Shown one piece after another: positions 1 through 9,104 of a DNA stretch of 37,783 nucleotides. The notes below the pieces were generated by a model. It was not told the origin of the DNA. It made no database searches and was given only the letters and a program-made list of their open reading frames with translations. Source of the stretch: Neosynechococcus sphagnicola sy1 (GTDB lineage: Bacteria > Cyanobacteriota > Cyanobacteriia > Neosynechococcales > Neosynechococcaceae). The stretch lies in contig NZ_JJML01000036.1 in assembly GCF_000775285.1 (NCBI RefSeq), forward strand, positions 1-37,783, read 5' to 3'. The translations under genes and the position numbers were made by a program. Every line of letters starts with the position of its first letter. Within the stretch, counting starts at the first letter, position 1.

Positions 1-487
1 CCCGGTTACATGCTCGTGCCCCTAAAGGTAAAAGAGCACGGGGTAAGCGCCCCAGCAAGCGAGGTAAACGAGTCTCTACAATCAGTGCAATCAGCCTCAA
101 AACCGTTGTCACTAACGTAAGTATCGTCGGTTCAACCGATGGTTTGACCTTTGAAGCCTTCATTGCTCGCCACCTGGTTCCGAAACTTTGGAAAGGAGCT
201 TGTGTGATTATGGATAACTACTCGATACACAACCATGACACGATCAGAAAGCTGATTGAGGACGTGGGTGCTAAGTTGATTTATTTACCTCCCTATTCTC
301 CAGACTTTTCACCGATAGAAAATTGCTTCTCAAAGATTAAAAATATTTTGCGGACGATTGGGGCACGCAGCTATCCCGATCTCGCTAATGCCATTGAAGA
401 CGCTTTTTCTCAAGTATCTTTGGAAAACCTCAAAAATTGGTTCACTCACTGTTGCTACTACGCCTCACAAGAGTGAAAAATGCTATA
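1..487 (+). mobile_element. IS630-family insertion sequence, right part
   Basis: Right-hand part of an IS630/Tc1-type element that runs in from the left window edge. It contains the transposase C-terminus and ends just after the stop codon. The terminal 14 bases (474-487) match, at 12 of 14 positions, the end of the IS630 remnant at 37154-37167 on the opposite strand, and both finish in TA, the usual IS630 target dinucleotide. This places the element end at about 485-487. The left end lies outside the window. Confidence 0.8.
3..476 (+). CDS. IS630-family transposase, C-terminal part (5' partial)
   Basis: DDE transposase that catalyses cut-and-paste movement of the element. The frame is open from the window edge, so the gene starts upstream; an internal ATG at 144 is not the true start. 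Visible motifs are the second catalytic Asp in VIMDNYSIHN (about residues 68-77 of the visible part) and the third acidic residue in YLPPYSPDFSPIEN, both typical of the IS630 DDE domain. The C-terminus FTHCCYY closely resembles that of the second IS630 copy near 37171-37200, so the two belong to related groups. A basic stretch (residues 5-25) precedes the catalytic core. No frameshift is seen in the visible part, so this copy may be intact. Confidence 0.88.
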   Translation, partial: RLHARAPKGKRARGKRPSKRGKRVSTISAISLKTVVTNVSIVGSTDGLTFEAFIARHLVPKLWKGACVIMDNYSIHNHDTIRKLIEDVGAKLIYLPPYSPDFSPIENCFSKIKNILRTIGARSYPDLANAIEDAFSQVSLENLKNWFTHCCYYASQE

Positions 488-1106
488 ATTCCATATCACT
501 ATGACTGAGATTAGCTCCCTGGAGGTTAGCATTTTGGAGATTCACACCCTGCATTTTGTCGTAATTCTGATCATTGACGGAGTACCCCTTAGGATCACCC
601 ATAGACACCTGAATTAAACTGGCATCCACCAGATTGGCTCTCTGGAAATTGCTGAGACTCAAGTCTGCTCGATTCAGGTTTGCTCCCCGGAGATAGGCAT
701 CCCGAGCAAAGACACTCTGAAGTCTAGCCTGTTGAAGGTTTGCTCCTTTCAGGTTCGCCCCTGCTAGGTTCGCTCGAGTCAAATTCGCCCTGGATAAATT
801 GGCTTGTACTAAGTTTGCCCCCCGTAAATCTACTCCCTGGAGGTTAGCATTCACCAAGTTTGCCCCCTGTAAATTGCAACGTAAACAGCGTCGAGTTTGA
901 AGCAGACGGTCAAGGGCCTGAGATAGCTGATGAGTCTGAAGTTGAGTAGAAGAGACAGGCGCGGAATCAACTCCTGATGGTGCAGTTGCTGGAGAGGGGT
1001 TAACGCCTTGGAGCGGGCTACATCCAACAAAGCAGAGAAATCCACTGATTCCCAACCACAGAGGACGAGAAATTGTCTGAGCTAATAAGTCCCCAAAGAT
1101 AGACAT
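483..1106 (-). CDS. pentapeptide-repeat lipoprotein
   Basis: Predicted secreted or membrane-anchored protein of 207 residues. The ATG at 1106 is preferred; a longer frame exists only from a TTG at 1130. The N-terminus has a hydrophobic segment ending in FVGC, a plausible lipobox, so it may be a lipoprotein. From about residue 75 the sequence is built of A(N/D)Lxx repeats (NLQGANL, DLRGANL, NLSRANL), expected to fold as a right-handed quadrilateral beta-helix. The repeat region begins after a CLRC motif, as in many cyanobacterial members, whose functions are mostly unknown. The gene ends at the IS630 boundary: its TAG stop (483-485) is made from element terminal bases, so the original C-terminus may have been longer. 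Confidence 0.8.
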   Translation of the reverse strand: MSIFGDLLAQTISRPLWLGISGFLCFVGCSPLQGVNPSPATAPSGVDSAPVSSTQLQTHQLSQALDRLLQTRRCLRCNLQGANLVNANLQGVDLRGANLVQANLSRANLTRANLAGANLKGANLQQARLQSVFARDAYLRGANLNRADLSLSNFQRANLVDASLIQVSMGDPKGYSVNDQNYDKMQGVNLQNANLQGANLSHSDMEL

Positions 1107-1229
1107 ACACAACCAACAATTGTCGGTCAATGGCGGATAATCTTTTTTCCAGTCTCACGGGTGCTATAAAAAATTAAGGCTGTTTTTGTTGTGAACAAAA
1201 CTTCAGATCCATAGGTGAAGGTGGGCAAC

Positions 1230-1760
1230 TTAGTCTCCTTTTAACATTGCCTCTAAATACTGAGTTGATCCCATGGTTTCTAAACAAGCCTGTTTTTGTA
1301 ACACCATGTCTGAGAGGCTTTGCTGGTAGTCTTGTACCCGCTTTAGTAATTCGGGTTGGTAGGTCGCTAGAATTCGCACGGCTAATAACCCAGCATTTTG
1401 AGCATTGCCGATCGCCACGGTGGCAACCGGAATTCCGGCAGGCATTTGCACCATCGAGTAGAGGGAATCTATTCCCTGGAGATAACGGCTCGACACGGGG
1501 ACACCTATGACGGGCAGCGGTGTCAAAGCGGCAACCATCCCCGGTAAATGGGCGGCTCCCCCCGCTCCTGCAATAATAACTTTGAGTCCCCGATGATGGG
1601 CTTGTTGGGCATAGGTCACCATGCGATCTGGAGTGCGATGGGCTGAGACAATTGCAACTTCGTGGGCAATGCCAAACTCCTCACAGATGGCGATCGCCCC
1701 TTGCATCGTCGGTAGATCTGAATCACTGCCCATAATGATTCCAATTAATGGCTGCTGCAT
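1230..1760 (-). CDS. purE: N5-carboxyaminoimidazole ribonucleotide mutase PurE
   Basis: Class I PurE converts N5-CAIR to CAIR in de novo purine synthesis, acting in the cytoplasm as an octamer. The protein is 176 residues from the ATG at 1760, a normal length; a TTG two codons upstream is less likely. Diagnostic motifs are GSDSDLPTM near the N-terminus, SAHRTPDRM with the active-site His, and [11 protein letters not shown]. It is divergent from ureE; the 86 bases between the two starts hold a short inverted repeat (1789-1805). No purK is adjacent, so the purine genes are scattered, as is common in cyanobacteria. Confidence 0.96.
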   Translation of the reverse strand: MQQPLIGIIMGSDSDLPTMQGAIAICEEFGIAHEVAIVSAHRTPDRMVTYAQQAHHRGLKVIIAGAGGAAHLPGMVAALTPLPVIGVPVSSRYLQGIDSLYSMVQMPAGIPVATVAIGNAQNAGLLAVRILATYQPELLKRVQDYQQSLSDMVLQKQACLETMGSTQYLEAMLKGD

Positions 1761-1788
1761 ACTCAAGCTATCAAGCGCCTCGTTTGCG

Positions 1789-1805
1789 GTACTCTCTCAG
1801 AGTAC
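1789..1805. repeat. 7-bp inverted repeat between purE and ureE
   Basis: Perfect arms GTACTCT (1789-1795) and AGAGTAC (1799-1805) around a 3-base spacer, in the divergent purE/ureE intergenic region. GGTACT recurs directly after it (1806-1811). It could be an operator for either gene or a small hairpin. No T-tract follows, so it is not a terminator. The assignment as regulatory is inference from position. Confidence 0.4.
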
Positions 1806-1846
1806 GGTACTAATGTTTACGGTTGCATCTATACTCTGCCCCGATG

Positions 1847-2287
1847 ATGCTGATCTTGACTCGACGCCTTCCAGCCAATCTCGACACCTCTGTCCAGTTC
1901 ACCCTTCGACTCACCGCTGAGGAACGAACTCACAGTCGTCATCGCTTTCCTACCCATGAGGGAACCTTGGTGCAGCTCCACCTCCCTCGGGGGACGGTGC
2001 TGTTCGAGGGAGATTTACTCCAACCCGAGGCAGAGGAGATCACCGTTCGGGTGGTGGCCAAGCCAGAACCGGTTTGCGTGATCACAGCGCCTCAGCCCCT
2101 CGATTTACTCCGAGCTGCCTATCACTTGGGGAATCGCCATGTGCTCCTAGAAACTTACCCCCGACCGAGCTGAAGCCTAGCCCCCGATCCGGTCTTGCAG
2201 TCGATGCTGGAGCATTTAGGTCTCCAGGTTACGGTCACAGAGGCACCCTTTCAGCCGGAACTAGGGGCTTATGGTCATCGACATTAG
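1847..2287 (+). CDS. ureE: urease accessory protein UreE, disrupted by two C-run indels
   Basis: UreE is a nickel metallochaperone that delivers Ni to apo-urease through UreG. The N-terminal part (MLILTRRLP onward, with ERTHSRHRF) and the nickel-binding domain ([13 protein letters not shown]) are clear. A TGA at 2171-2173 then stops the frame. Removing two bases from the C5 run at 2158-2162 and one from the C5 run at 2181-2185 bypasses the TGA and gives ...[23 protein letters not shown]..., ending GAYGHRH at 2287 as UreE proteins usually do. The net change is three bases, so the terminal part is already in the starting frame. The gene is either damaged or, more likely, misread in the sequence. 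The C-terminal His-rich tail is short. It overlaps the long-start version of ureF. Confidence 0.85.
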
Positions 2288-2312
2288 CAGCCACAGAATC
2301 TCACAAGCAGCT

Positions 2313-3002
2313 ATGCAATCTGATTTGGCCCTGTTACGCCTGCTACAACTGGCAAGCCCTACCTTGCCCGTGGGAGCTTACAGTTACTCCGAAGCCCTCG
2401 AAACCTTGATTAGCACAGGCAAAATTGCAGATATCGAGGAGCTAGAATCCTGGTTGAGGCAGGAACTGTCCACCGGAGCCGTGCGGATGGAAGCAGCTGT
2501 GATGCTGCGCGGGTATCAAGCAGTCCAAGCCCAGGATCTTGCAGTGATCGCCCACTGGCATCATTGGCTCTCAGCGGCGCGGGAAACCGAAGAACTCCGC
2601 TGGCAAAGTTGGCAGATGGGGCTGGCACTCTTCCGACTCTTGCAAGCGCTCCACCCCGAACAAGCCGATTTTTTCACGCAGTTGTACGAGGGTTGCGATC
2701 GCACCTGTAACTTTGCGATCGCCTTTGCACTAGCCGCAGCTCTCTGGGAAATTGACCCGGAGTCAGCCCTTCTGGGGTACTGCCAGAGTTGGCTGACCAA
2801 CCTGATCGGCGCGGGGGTGAAACTGATTCCCTTGGGTCAAACAGCTGGGCAAAAACTGCTGATGGGAATGCAAGTCCCCCTAATCACCAGCACCCAGGAA
2901 ATACAGGGGTTAACGGACACCCAACTTGTCAGTTGTAGCTGGGGGTTATCCCTAGCCAGTATGAACCATGAAACCGAATACAGTCGCCTCTTTCGGAGTT
3001 AA
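2313..3002 (+). CDS. ureF: urease accessory protein UreF
   Basis: UreF joins UreD (UreH) and UreG in the complex that loads nickel and CO2-derived carbamate into urease. The protein is 229 residues from the ATG at 2313, giving [16 protein letters not shown]; an in-frame ATG at 2271, which would overlap the end of ureE, is possible. The family signature [18 protein letters not shown] is at the N-terminus, and the helical C-terminus with [15 protein letters not shown] matches UreF. It follows ureE directly, so the pair is likely co-transcribed. No structural urease genes or ureG are in the window, in line with dispersed cyanobacterial urease genes. It is convergent with the J-domain gene, only 3 bases apart. 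Confidence 0.95.
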   Translation: MQSDLALLRLLQLASPTLPVGAYSYSEALETLISTGKIADIEELESWLRQELSTGAVRMEAAVMLRGYQAVQAQDLAVIAHWHHWLSAARETEELRWQSWQMGLALFRLLQALHPEQADFFTQLYEGCDRTCNFAIAFALAAALWEIDPESALLGYCQSWLTNLIGAGVKLIPLGQTAGQKLLMGMQVPLITSTQEIQGLTDTQLVSCSWGLSLASMNHETEYSRLFRS

Positions 3003-3005
3003 GGG

Positions 3006-3995
3006 CTATTTTTTCTTGCCCCCAAATAAGCCCCCAAATAAGCCGCCTCCCGATTGATCGGATTTACTGCCTTTGGGATCGTTTTTTTGCGTACCTGCTT
3101 TGCCAGTCCCCTGGGTTTTCATTAACTTTTCTAGTTGTTTCTTCCCATCTAGCGCCATAGAATTTTGTGGATTGAACTTCAATGCTTGGTCAAACTCAAT
3201 CCGCGCCATGGTTAACTGATTTTGCTGGAGATAAATAGTTCCTAAAAGGCTATGACAGCGGCTATGGGTAGGATCATCCTTCAGAGCATCCCGTAGTTCC
3301 TTGATCGCTGCAGCAAACTGATTCTTGGCAATCAACTCTTCGGCCCGACGACAGTATTGCTCCACGAAGGGCGAAGTTGCCGGAGCTGCCGATGGTGAAG
3401 ATGGGCGTGTGACTGGAATGGTTGACGGTGCGGTCTGCGATCGCGACACCACCGGATTTGATCGCGGTACCTCCGTCGCTGTGGTCGCAGGCGCTGATGG
3501 TTGCTGGAGTTTGCCTTTCATCTCTCGCCGCACCAGATAGATCAGATTTAACTCGCTGATTTGTCCTGTAAACACCAGCAGTTTCTCAAGTGATTGGTAC
3601 TGGTGTTCAGCTAGTTGTTGCAACAGTGTATTGTACGTTGTCTCTAAATCATCTGCCTGGGACAGTTGTTTCGCAGATTCACTGGTGACGACCAATGACT
3701 GGGGAGTGCGAGTCAGGTACTGACTTTTCAACTTTAACAGCGCGCCATATTCCGCCCGCTCTCGATCGTTGGATAACTTTTCGTAGGCAGGATTCACAAA
3801 CTTGGATAAAATTTCACCCTCTTGGAGTTTCTCTGCCACATTGGTGGTACCAGAACTATCAGGGTGAAGCCGTCGCGCAATTTGTAAGTACCGTGTACGC
3901 ATTGCCTTGGCATCAGTATCAATCGGCACCCCCAATATTGCATGGAGGTCAGTGAAATCTGATGCAAATAGCCCTTGTTTAATCTGGAAAGCCAT
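3006..3995 (-). CDS. J-domain protein with C-terminal TPR repeats
   Basis: A 329-residue protein with an N-terminal DnaJ-like domain (about 15-85) carrying the HPD tripeptide at 44-46, needed to stimulate DnaK ATPase. It has a Ser/Pro/Thr-rich linker (about 165-210) and a tetratricopeptide segment (about 215-285). The tail is Gly/Lys rich (GGGLFGGLFGGKKK). No Cys-rich zinc region is present, so it is a class III J protein, probably a specialised DnaK co-chaperone with TPR-mediated client binding. Such J-TPR proteins are common hypothetical genes in cyanobacteria; the client is unknown. The start at 3995 is the first ATG. Confidence 0.8.
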   Translation of the reverse strand: MAFQIKQGLFASDFTDLHAILGVPIDTDAKAMRTRYLQIARRLHPDSSGTTNVAEKLQEGEILSKFVNPAYEKLSNDRERAEYGALLKLKSQYLTRTPQSLVVTSESAKQLSQADDLETTYNTLLQQLAEHQYQSLEKLLVFTGQISELNLIYLVRREMKGKLQQPSAPATTATEVPRSNPVVSRSQTAPSTIPVTRPSSPSAAPATSPFVEQYCRRAEELIAKNQFAAAIKELRDALKDDPTHSRCHSLLGTIYLQQNQLTMARIEFDQALKFNPQNSMALDGKKQLEKLMKTQGTGKAGTQKNDPKGSKSDQSGGGLFGGLFGGKKK

Positions 3996-4034
3996 CTTTC
4001 GCTATCTCACGTATCCAATCATATCTGCATCACT

Positions 4035-4913
4035 CTAGTGTACTGTCTCCATTCCACCAACTGCATTGGCAACGTCGGGGAGAACTCGGTCGGGCCAGCT
4101 AGAAAGGGGGCGTACCTGCATTAACTCGCGACTCAGGGCTGGATGCAACGGACCGTTGGTTGCCAAAATTCGCCCGGAATTGAGGATCAGGAGGCTGCCA
4201 TCATAGGCGGTAACTTGGCCGCCTGCCTCTGTGACCAAGATCACCCCCGCAGCCATGTCCCAGAGCGACAATCCCCGCTCCCAGAAACCATCGACGCGAC
4301 CGCAGGCCACATAGGCTAAATCGATGGCAGCTGCCCCACCTCGCCGTACCCCCTGGGTGAGATGGGTGAGATGGCAGAATTCTGCATAATTGTTATCAGC
4401 GGTTTCCCGGCGATCGTAGGCAAACCCAGTCACTAAAAGACTGCGATCTAAATCTCGGGTTGCCGAAACTTGGATGGGCCGACGGTTCCGGGTTGCTCCC
4501 AAACCTTTCCCCGCCCGGAATAACTCTTGGTGGAAGGGGTCAAAAATCGCACCGACAATCGGCTCTCCGGCGCAAAGTAACCCCACTGACACTGCAGAAA
4601 ACGGATATTGATGGGCATAGTTGGTTGTGCCGTCCAGGGGATCAATTGCCCATAGGAAGTTACTGTCTGCATTCCCCAGGTGTCCGGTTTCCTCGGTCAA
4701 AATGGCATGGTCAGGGACATGGCGATGGAGGGTTTCTAGAACCGCCACCTCTGCAGCTTTATCTGCTTCAGTGACCAAATCACCGGGGCGGCCCTTTTCC
4801 TGAACATCTTCCAGCTTGCCCCAAAAAGTTTGCAGAACCGCACCCGCTGCAAGAACAGCCTCCGTGGCGATATCGAGATAAATCTGGAGCTGAGACGAGG
4901 ATGGCAGAGTCAT
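4035..4913 (-). CDS. inositol monophosphatase family protein
   Basis: Mg-dependent phosphatase of the IMPase/FIG superfamily; substrates in this family include inositol-1-phosphate, histidinol phosphate and fructose bisphosphate. The 292-residue protein starts at the ATG at 4913, which overlaps the stop codon of the upstream gene as ATGA and so indicates translational coupling; a longer frame to 4982 would run into that gene. Metal-binding motifs are present: EETG, AIDPLDGTTNYAH and, near the C-terminus, LWDMAAGVILVTEAGG. The exact substrate is not decidable from sequence. It is the last gene of a ferredoxin - nuclease-like - phosphatase run on the minus strand. Confidence 0.92.
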   Translation of the reverse strand: MTLPSSSQLQIYLDIATEAVLAAGAVLQTFWGKLEDVQEKGRPGDLVTEADKAAEVAVLETLHRHVPDHAILTEETGHLGNADSNFLWAIDPLDGTTNYAHQYPFSAVSVGLLCAGEPIVGAIFDPFHQELFRAGKGLGATRNRRPIQVSATRDLDRSLLVTGFAYDRRETADNNYAEFCHLTHLTQGVRRGGAAAIDLAYVACGRVDGFWERGLSLWDMAAGVILVTEAGGQVTAYDGSLLILNSGRILATNGPLHPALSRELMQVRPLSSWPDRVLPDVANAVGGMETVH

Positions 4914-5437
4914 TTGTATTGTGAGGGCAATTGGCGACGAAATTCTGCGGGGGTTTGACGCATGGGTTGTTGCGGATTCCAAATTCCCAATCCTAGGATT
5001 CTGGCTCGTTCCTGTGCCCGGGCCAGTCGTTGATCGTACTGGGTATTGGGCGATCGCGGCACGACGAGGGCATATCCCTGAGCCACTAATTGCTCGTTCA
5101 CGAGCTGCCCCGATCGCCAGACATAGACGAGGCGGCGGTGAAATCGATCCCTTGGTTCGACATCAAATTCTAGAACCACAGGCTGTGATTCCACCCAGGC
5201 GGCTAATTGCTGGCGGGCATCTCGTCCCCAGGGGTATTGCCGCACATCGGGTGCTTCAATCCCAATTAATCGTAACTGTTCCCGTCCCTGATGGGTGACG
5301 ATTTCCACGGTTTGTCCACTGAGCACCCGCTGCACCTGCACTGAAGTACCATGGGGAGACGTTCCCTGACAACCCGAGATCGCCAGCAATCCCCAGACCC
5401 AGTTCAATTGTCTCAGGCAGACCCACCACTGCCCCAT
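4910..5437 (-). CDS. staphylococcal nuclease-like (thermonuclease) lipoprotein
   Basis: A 175-residue protein with an N-terminal hydrophobic segment ending LLAISGC, a good lipobox, so likely exported and lipid-anchored. The remainder is a staphylococcal nuclease-like OB fold: LRLIGIEAPD carries the first catalytic Arg region, PWGRDARQQL and FDVEPRDRFHRRLVYVW the rest of the active site, and VNEQLVAQGYALV the usual C-terminal helix region. The family cleaves single- and double-stranded nucleic acid with Ca2+. A role in extracytoplasmic DNA degradation or phosphate scavenging is only inferred. Its 3' end is coupled to the IMPase-like gene by ATGA. Confidence 0.85.
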   Translation of the reverse strand: MGQWWVCLRQLNWVWGLLAISGCQGTSPHGTSVQVQRVLSGQTVEIVTHQGREQLRLIGIEAPDVRQYPWGRDARQQLAAWVESQPVVLEFDVEPRDRFHRRLVYVWRSGQLVNEQLVAQGYALVVPRSPNTQYDQRLARAQERARILGLGIWNPQQPMRQTPAEFRRQLPSQYK

Positions 5438-5446
5438 TGCCCTGCC

Positions 5447-5815
5447 TCACTCTTCATCCAAGGGTAACCCGACGCGCACCCGCCCCCGGCCAAAATAACG
5501 ACCAAATTGAAGTTCATAGACTTCATCCTCATCTTGGGTTTCCACAATTAAATCCGAGCGAGGATAACTGACGCAGAGCAAAGCATAGCCCTGAGATCTT
5601 AACTCTGGAGAGAGTCCCATCGCTTCTGGCTGATACAGATCACCCGACATTACCCGCACGGCACAGGTGGTGCAGGCTCCGTTGCGACAGGAAAAGGGCA
5701 ACTCAACTCCCTGATCTTCAGCCGCGTGTAAAATGTACCGATCGTCCGGAACCGTGATCCTATGCCAGATTTCCTGTTGGCGATCGTGGATCTGAATATT
5801 ATGGGAACAACCCAT
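5447..5815 (-). CDS. plant-type [2Fe-2S] ferredoxin
   Basis: Small electron carrier of 122 residues. The start is the ATG at 5815, preceded by a GAGGAG ribosome site; the frame stays open further upstream but would run into the tRNA-Ser gene. The cluster-binding cysteines are in CRNGACTTC with the fourth in ALLC about 30 residues on, the plant/cyanobacterial ferredoxin pattern (C-x4-C-x2-C-xn-C). The acidic C-terminus (ETQDEDEVYEL) extends beyond PetF length, so this is probably one of the accessory ferredoxins, not the main photosynthetic PetF. It is first in a minus-strand run with the nuclease-like and phosphatase genes (9-base gap, then ATGA overlap). Confidence 0.92.
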   Translation of the reverse strand: MGCSHNIQIHDRQQEIWHRITVPDDRYILHAAEDQGVELPFSCRNGACTTCAVRVMSGDLYQPEAMGLSPELRSQGYALLCVSYPRSDLIVETQDEDEVYELQFGRYFGRGRVRVGLPLDEE

Positions 5816-5896
5816 TCCGTACTCTCCTCTTTTCAGGGATAGCGTTCCTCTGCTAACATAGCGGATCTGGGAACACTTAGTTGACCAATTCCATCT

Positions 5897-5983
5897 GGAG
5901 AGATGGCCGAGTGGTTGAAGGCGCAGCACTGGAAATGCTGTTTAGGGGTAACTTTAACGAGGGTTCGAATCCCTCTCTCTCCG
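5897..5983 (+). tRNA. tRNA-Ser (anticodon GGA)
   Basis: An 87-base class II tRNA. The acceptor stem is GGAGAGA (5897-5903) with TCTCTCC (5976-5982) and discriminator G at 5983. The anticodon stem CAGCA/TGCTG closes a loop with GGA, reading UCC/UCU serine codons. A long variable arm follows and the T arm contains GGGTTCGAATCCC. CCA is not encoded. It is divergent from the ferredoxin gene. Confidence 0.96.
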
Positions 5984-6271
5984 TTGTTAAATCCTTCCGT
6001 CGAACAATTCCATGACTCCAAATCTGCTGCCCATCTGTTGGCCGTAAACTTGGAGGATATTCTGGGCCTGAATATATGGGGAACCGGAATCTGGGTGAAG
6101 TTAGAAGGGCACCAGCTCAAAATTCTCCTGAAAAAAGCATTCAAATAACACGTTAGGACTCATTACAGCTAGCCACCTAAAAACTAACTTGACAGGCCCA
6201 GCCTCAGAAAAGCCTCTGGAAGGGAACCGTTAAAATGTGAGGTGGATGATTAACCTCTGATACAAATCCCT

Positions 6272-8185
6272 ATGCTGCACCCTACGGTAGAGTTTCAGGA
6301 CGAATTTGATGTCGTGGTGGTGGGCGCAGGACATGCTGGCTGTGAAGCCGCACTGGCAACGGCTCGCCTGGGCTGTCGCATCCTATTGCTGACCCTGAAT
6401 CTGGATAAAGTTGCGTGGCAGCCTTGCAACCCAGCCGTTGGTGGCCCTGCAAAATCTCAACTAGTGCACGAAATTGATGCCCTTGGTGGCGAGATTGGCA
6501 AGATCAGCGATCGCACCTATCTGCAAAAAAGGGTGTTAAACCACTCCCGAGGGCCAGCGGTGTGGGCACTACGAGCTCAGACGGACAAGCGTGAGTACAC
6601 GGCGGTGATGAAAAGCCTGATTGAGAATCAGACGCACCTGACGCTGCGGGAGTCCATGGTCACCGATCTAGTGTTAGGGGCCGATGGCGAAGTCATCGGA
6701 GTGCAGACTTATTTTGGGGTTGCCTTCCGCTGCCGTGCAGTGATTTTGACCACTGGAACCTTTCTGGGAGGACGGATTTGGATCGGCAACCAATCCATGG
6801 CTGCTGGACGGGCGGGAGAATTTGCGGCGGTTGGCCTCACAGAAACCTTGAATCGCCTTGGCTTTGAAACCGGACGCTTAAAAACTGGAACCCCAGCCAG
6901 AGTCGATCGCCGCTCTGTTGATTACACCCGCATGGAACCCCAGCCCCCCGACACCATCGTCGGCTGGTTTAGTTTTGACCCCGATGCCTGGGTTGAGCGG
7001 GAGCAGATGAACTGCCATCTCACCCGCACCACGGCTGAGACCCATCGGCTGATCCGAGAGAACTTACACCTCTCCCCCGTTTATGGTGGCTGGGTGGATG
7101 CCAAAGGTCCCCGCTACTGCCCCAGCATTGAAGACAAGATTGTCCGCTTTGCTGATAAAGAAAGTCATCAGATTTTTATTGAGCCGGAAGGTCGCGAGAT
7201 TCCAGAACTTTATATTCAAGGATTTTCCACTGGCTTACCCGAGTCCCTGCAACTGCAACTGCTGCGCACCCTGCCTGGTCTGGAGCAATGTGCGATGCTG
7301 CGGCCTGCCTATGCCGTTGAGTATGACTATTTACCCGCGACGCAGTGTTACCCCACCCTGATGACCAAAGCAGTTCCGGGGCTGTTTTGTGCGGGGCAGA
7401 TCAATGGCACCACCGGTTATGAGGAAGCCGCTGCCCAAGGGCTGGTGGCGGGGGTGAATGCGGCTCAATGGGTACGAGGTCAGGAGATGATTGTGTTTCC
7501 CCGAGAACAGAGTTACATCGGCACTCTGATTGATGACCTCTGTACCAAAGATCTGCGGGAACCCTATCGGATGCTGACTTCTCGATCCGAATATCGACTG
7601 CTGCTGCGCTCCGATAATGCTGATCAACGACTGACCCCCCTAGGGCGGCAAATTGGCCTCATTGATGACCGTCGCTGGCAATTGTTTACCTGCAAACAGA
7701 CTCAGATCATTGCTGAAAAAGAACGGCTCCATGAAACCCGGCTGAAGGAACAATCTCCCATTGGCCTTGAGATCGCCGCAGCCACCCAGCAGGCGATTAA
7801 AGGTTCCATTACCCTGGCGGATCTGCTGCGCCGACCGGGGATTCACTATGCTGATCTCGATCGCTACGGCTTGGGTAATCCTGATTTAGCAGCAGCGGTC
7901 AAGGCCGGAGCCGAGATTGATGTCAAGTATGCGGGTTATATCCAACGGCAACAGCACCAGATCGACCAACTGGCTCGCCAGCAGCATCGGCCTTTGCCAG
8001 CGGATTTAGACTATGGTGCGATTCAAACTCTGTCCTTGGAAGCCCGCGAAAAACTAGCAAAAACCCAACCCCTGACGGTGGGTCAGGCCGCCCGTATTGG
8101 CGGGGTCAACCCTGCCGACATTAATGCTCTGTTGATCTATCTGGAACTTCAAGCGCGTCAGTCTAGCCCTTCGGTCAATGCTTAA
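6272..8185 (+). CDS. mnmG: tRNA uridine-5-carboxymethylaminomethyl modification enzyme MnmG (GidA)
   Basis: MnmG is an FAD enzyme that with MnmE (a GTPase) installs the cmnm5 group on U34 of several tRNAs. The 637-residue protein is full length. It begins with a Rossmann motif [14 protein letters not shown], followed by the family signatures [19 protein letters not shown] and [10 protein letters not shown], a second nucleotide-binding motif near [21 protein letters not shown], and the helical C-terminal domain with GYIQRQ used to bind MnmE and tRNA. The ATG at 6272 fits the family start. A -10-like TAAAAT lies at 6231-6236 but no convincing -35 is at the right distance. Confidence 0.98.
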   Translation: MLHPTVEFQDEFDVVVVGAGHAGCEAALATARLGCRILLLTLNLDKVAWQPCNPAVGGPAKSQLVHEIDALGGEIGKISDRTYLQKRVLNHSRGPAVWALRAQTDKREYTAVMKSLIENQTHLTLRESMVTDLVLGADGEVIGVQTYFGVAFRCRAVILTTGTFLGGRIWIGNQSMAAGRAGEFAAVGLTETLNRLGFETGRLKTGTPARVDRRSVDYTRMEPQPPDTIVGWFSFDPDAWVEREQMNCHLTRTTAETHRLIRENLHLSPVYGGWVDAKGPRYCPSIEDKIVRFADKESHQIFIEPEGREIPELYIQGFSTGLPESLQLQLLRTLPGLEQCAMLRPAYAVEYDYLPATQCYPTLMTKAVPGLFCAGQINGTTGYEEAAAQGLVAGVNAAQWVRGQEMIVFPREQSYIGTLIDDLCTKDLREPYRMLTSRSEYRLLLRSDNADQRLTPLGRQIGLIDDRRWQLFTCKQTQIIAEKERLHETRLKEQSPIGLEIAAATQQAIKGSITLADLLRRPGIHYADLDRYGLGNPDLAAAVKAGAEIDVKYAGYIQRQQHQIDQLARQQHRPLPADLDYGAIQTLSLEAREKLAKTQPLTVGQAARIGGVNPADINALLIYLELQARQSSPSVNA

Positions 8186-8555
8186 GATTCCTCGGTCGTA
8201 TCCGGGGTGACCATCGCTTGCCCTAAGACTTGAGATAGAATCCTAGATCTTAACTGCCTACGCTACTATCGTTCCTCATTCCACCGGGAGATCACCCTCC
8301 CTCTTCGCAGCAACTCTATGCAGCGCTCTGAGCTAATAAAAAACTCTGGAAGCCGGCATCCTAGCCCTAGCGCTGATTACCTTAGCCTGGGTACAGCCCG
8401 CAGTGCTGAAATCCCAGGACATTGGTTATCAAGATGCCGTCGCTTCCCCTAGTCCTAGCCGCTAATAGTCCCGTCCATGCGTCTTAAAGAGGGTATTTTT
8501 TGCGAATTTTTAACTCCTCAAACAATCTTGACAGACCCCCAGCACAGTGGCTTAG
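8186..8555. other. intergenic region between convergent mnmG and frr
   Basis: There is no convincing gene in 370 bases. A plus-strand frame from about 8340 to 8463 encodes a hydrophobic stretch (GILALALITLAWVQPAVL) but has no ATG, GTG or TTG start with a ribosome site, so it could be a gene remnant or chance. No clear rho-independent terminator is seen, although both flanking genes must end here. Confidence 0.5.
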
Positions 8556-9104
8556 TTAGACGGTAGTGATATCCTTCTCTTTCTCCATTAAAAGCTCATC
8601 CACCCTGATAATGAACTTGTCCGTTAGTTTTTGAACTTTATCTTGGAGATCTCGAGCTTCGTCTTCTGAGACCTCCCCAGATTTCTCTTGCTTGCGAATG
8701 GCGTCCACTGCATCCCGGCGGATGTTACGAATCGACACCTTACCTTCCTCTCCATACTTGGCAGCTTGTTTCACCAGCTCTTTGCGGCGATCGCTGGTCA
8801 GGGGAGGAATATTTAACCGAATGGTGGAGCCATCATTACTGGGAGTTAAGCCAATATCCGAGAGGGAAATCGCCTTCTCAACCAGGTTCAAACTGCTGCG
8901 ATCAAAGGGTTGAATGGTAATCGTCGTAGCGTCAGGGGTACTAACATTCGCCAAGGATTTGAGGGGGGTGGGGGCACCATAATATTCCACCACCACTCGA
9001 TCTAGAATCGACGCATTCGCCCGTCCAGTTCGGATCGTATTAAAAGAGCGCTGCGTTGATTCCACCGCTTTTTTCATGTGGTCTTCCACCTCAGCTAACT
9101 TCAC
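8556..9104 (-). CDS. frr: ribosome recycling factor
   Basis: RRF, with EF-G, splits post-termination ribosomes. The GTG at 9104 is chosen as start: it has GGGAGG five bases upstream and gives the standard 182 residues beginning [11 protein letters not shown] longer frame to 9185 lies inside pyrH. Family motifs include [17 protein letters not shown], the YYGAPTPL segment, [14 protein letters not shown] and IRNIRRDA. The gene overlaps the pyrH stop by 14 bases, preserving the pyrH-frr pair found in most bacteria, so translation is probably coupled. Confidence 0.97.
   Translation of the reverse strand: MKLAEVEDHMKKAVESTQRSFNTIRTGRANASILDRVVVEYYGAPTPLKSLANVSTPDATTITIQPFDRSSLNLVEKAISLSDIGLTPSNDGSTIRLNIPPLTSDRRKELVKQAAKYGEEGKVSIRNIRRDAVDAIRKQEKSGEVSEDEARDLQDKVQKLTDKFIIRVDELLMEKEKDITTV

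Noticed and set aside
2271-2312. Upstream ATG of ureF as the real start
   Set aside because: It would add 14 residues not typical of UreF N-termini and overlap the end of ureE; not excluded but less likely than 2313.
5903-6148. Frame running out of tRNA-Ser into 5984-6148 with a plausible-looking C-terminus (NIWGTGIWVKLEGHQLKILL)
   Set aside because: It reads through the tRNA, and the only start outside the tRNA is a TTG at 5984 with no ribosome site. Possible small gene but unsupported.
8340-8463. Hydrophobic open frame in the mnmG-frr gap
   Set aside because: No start codon or ribosome site and preceded by a stop; kept only as a note in the intergenic entry.
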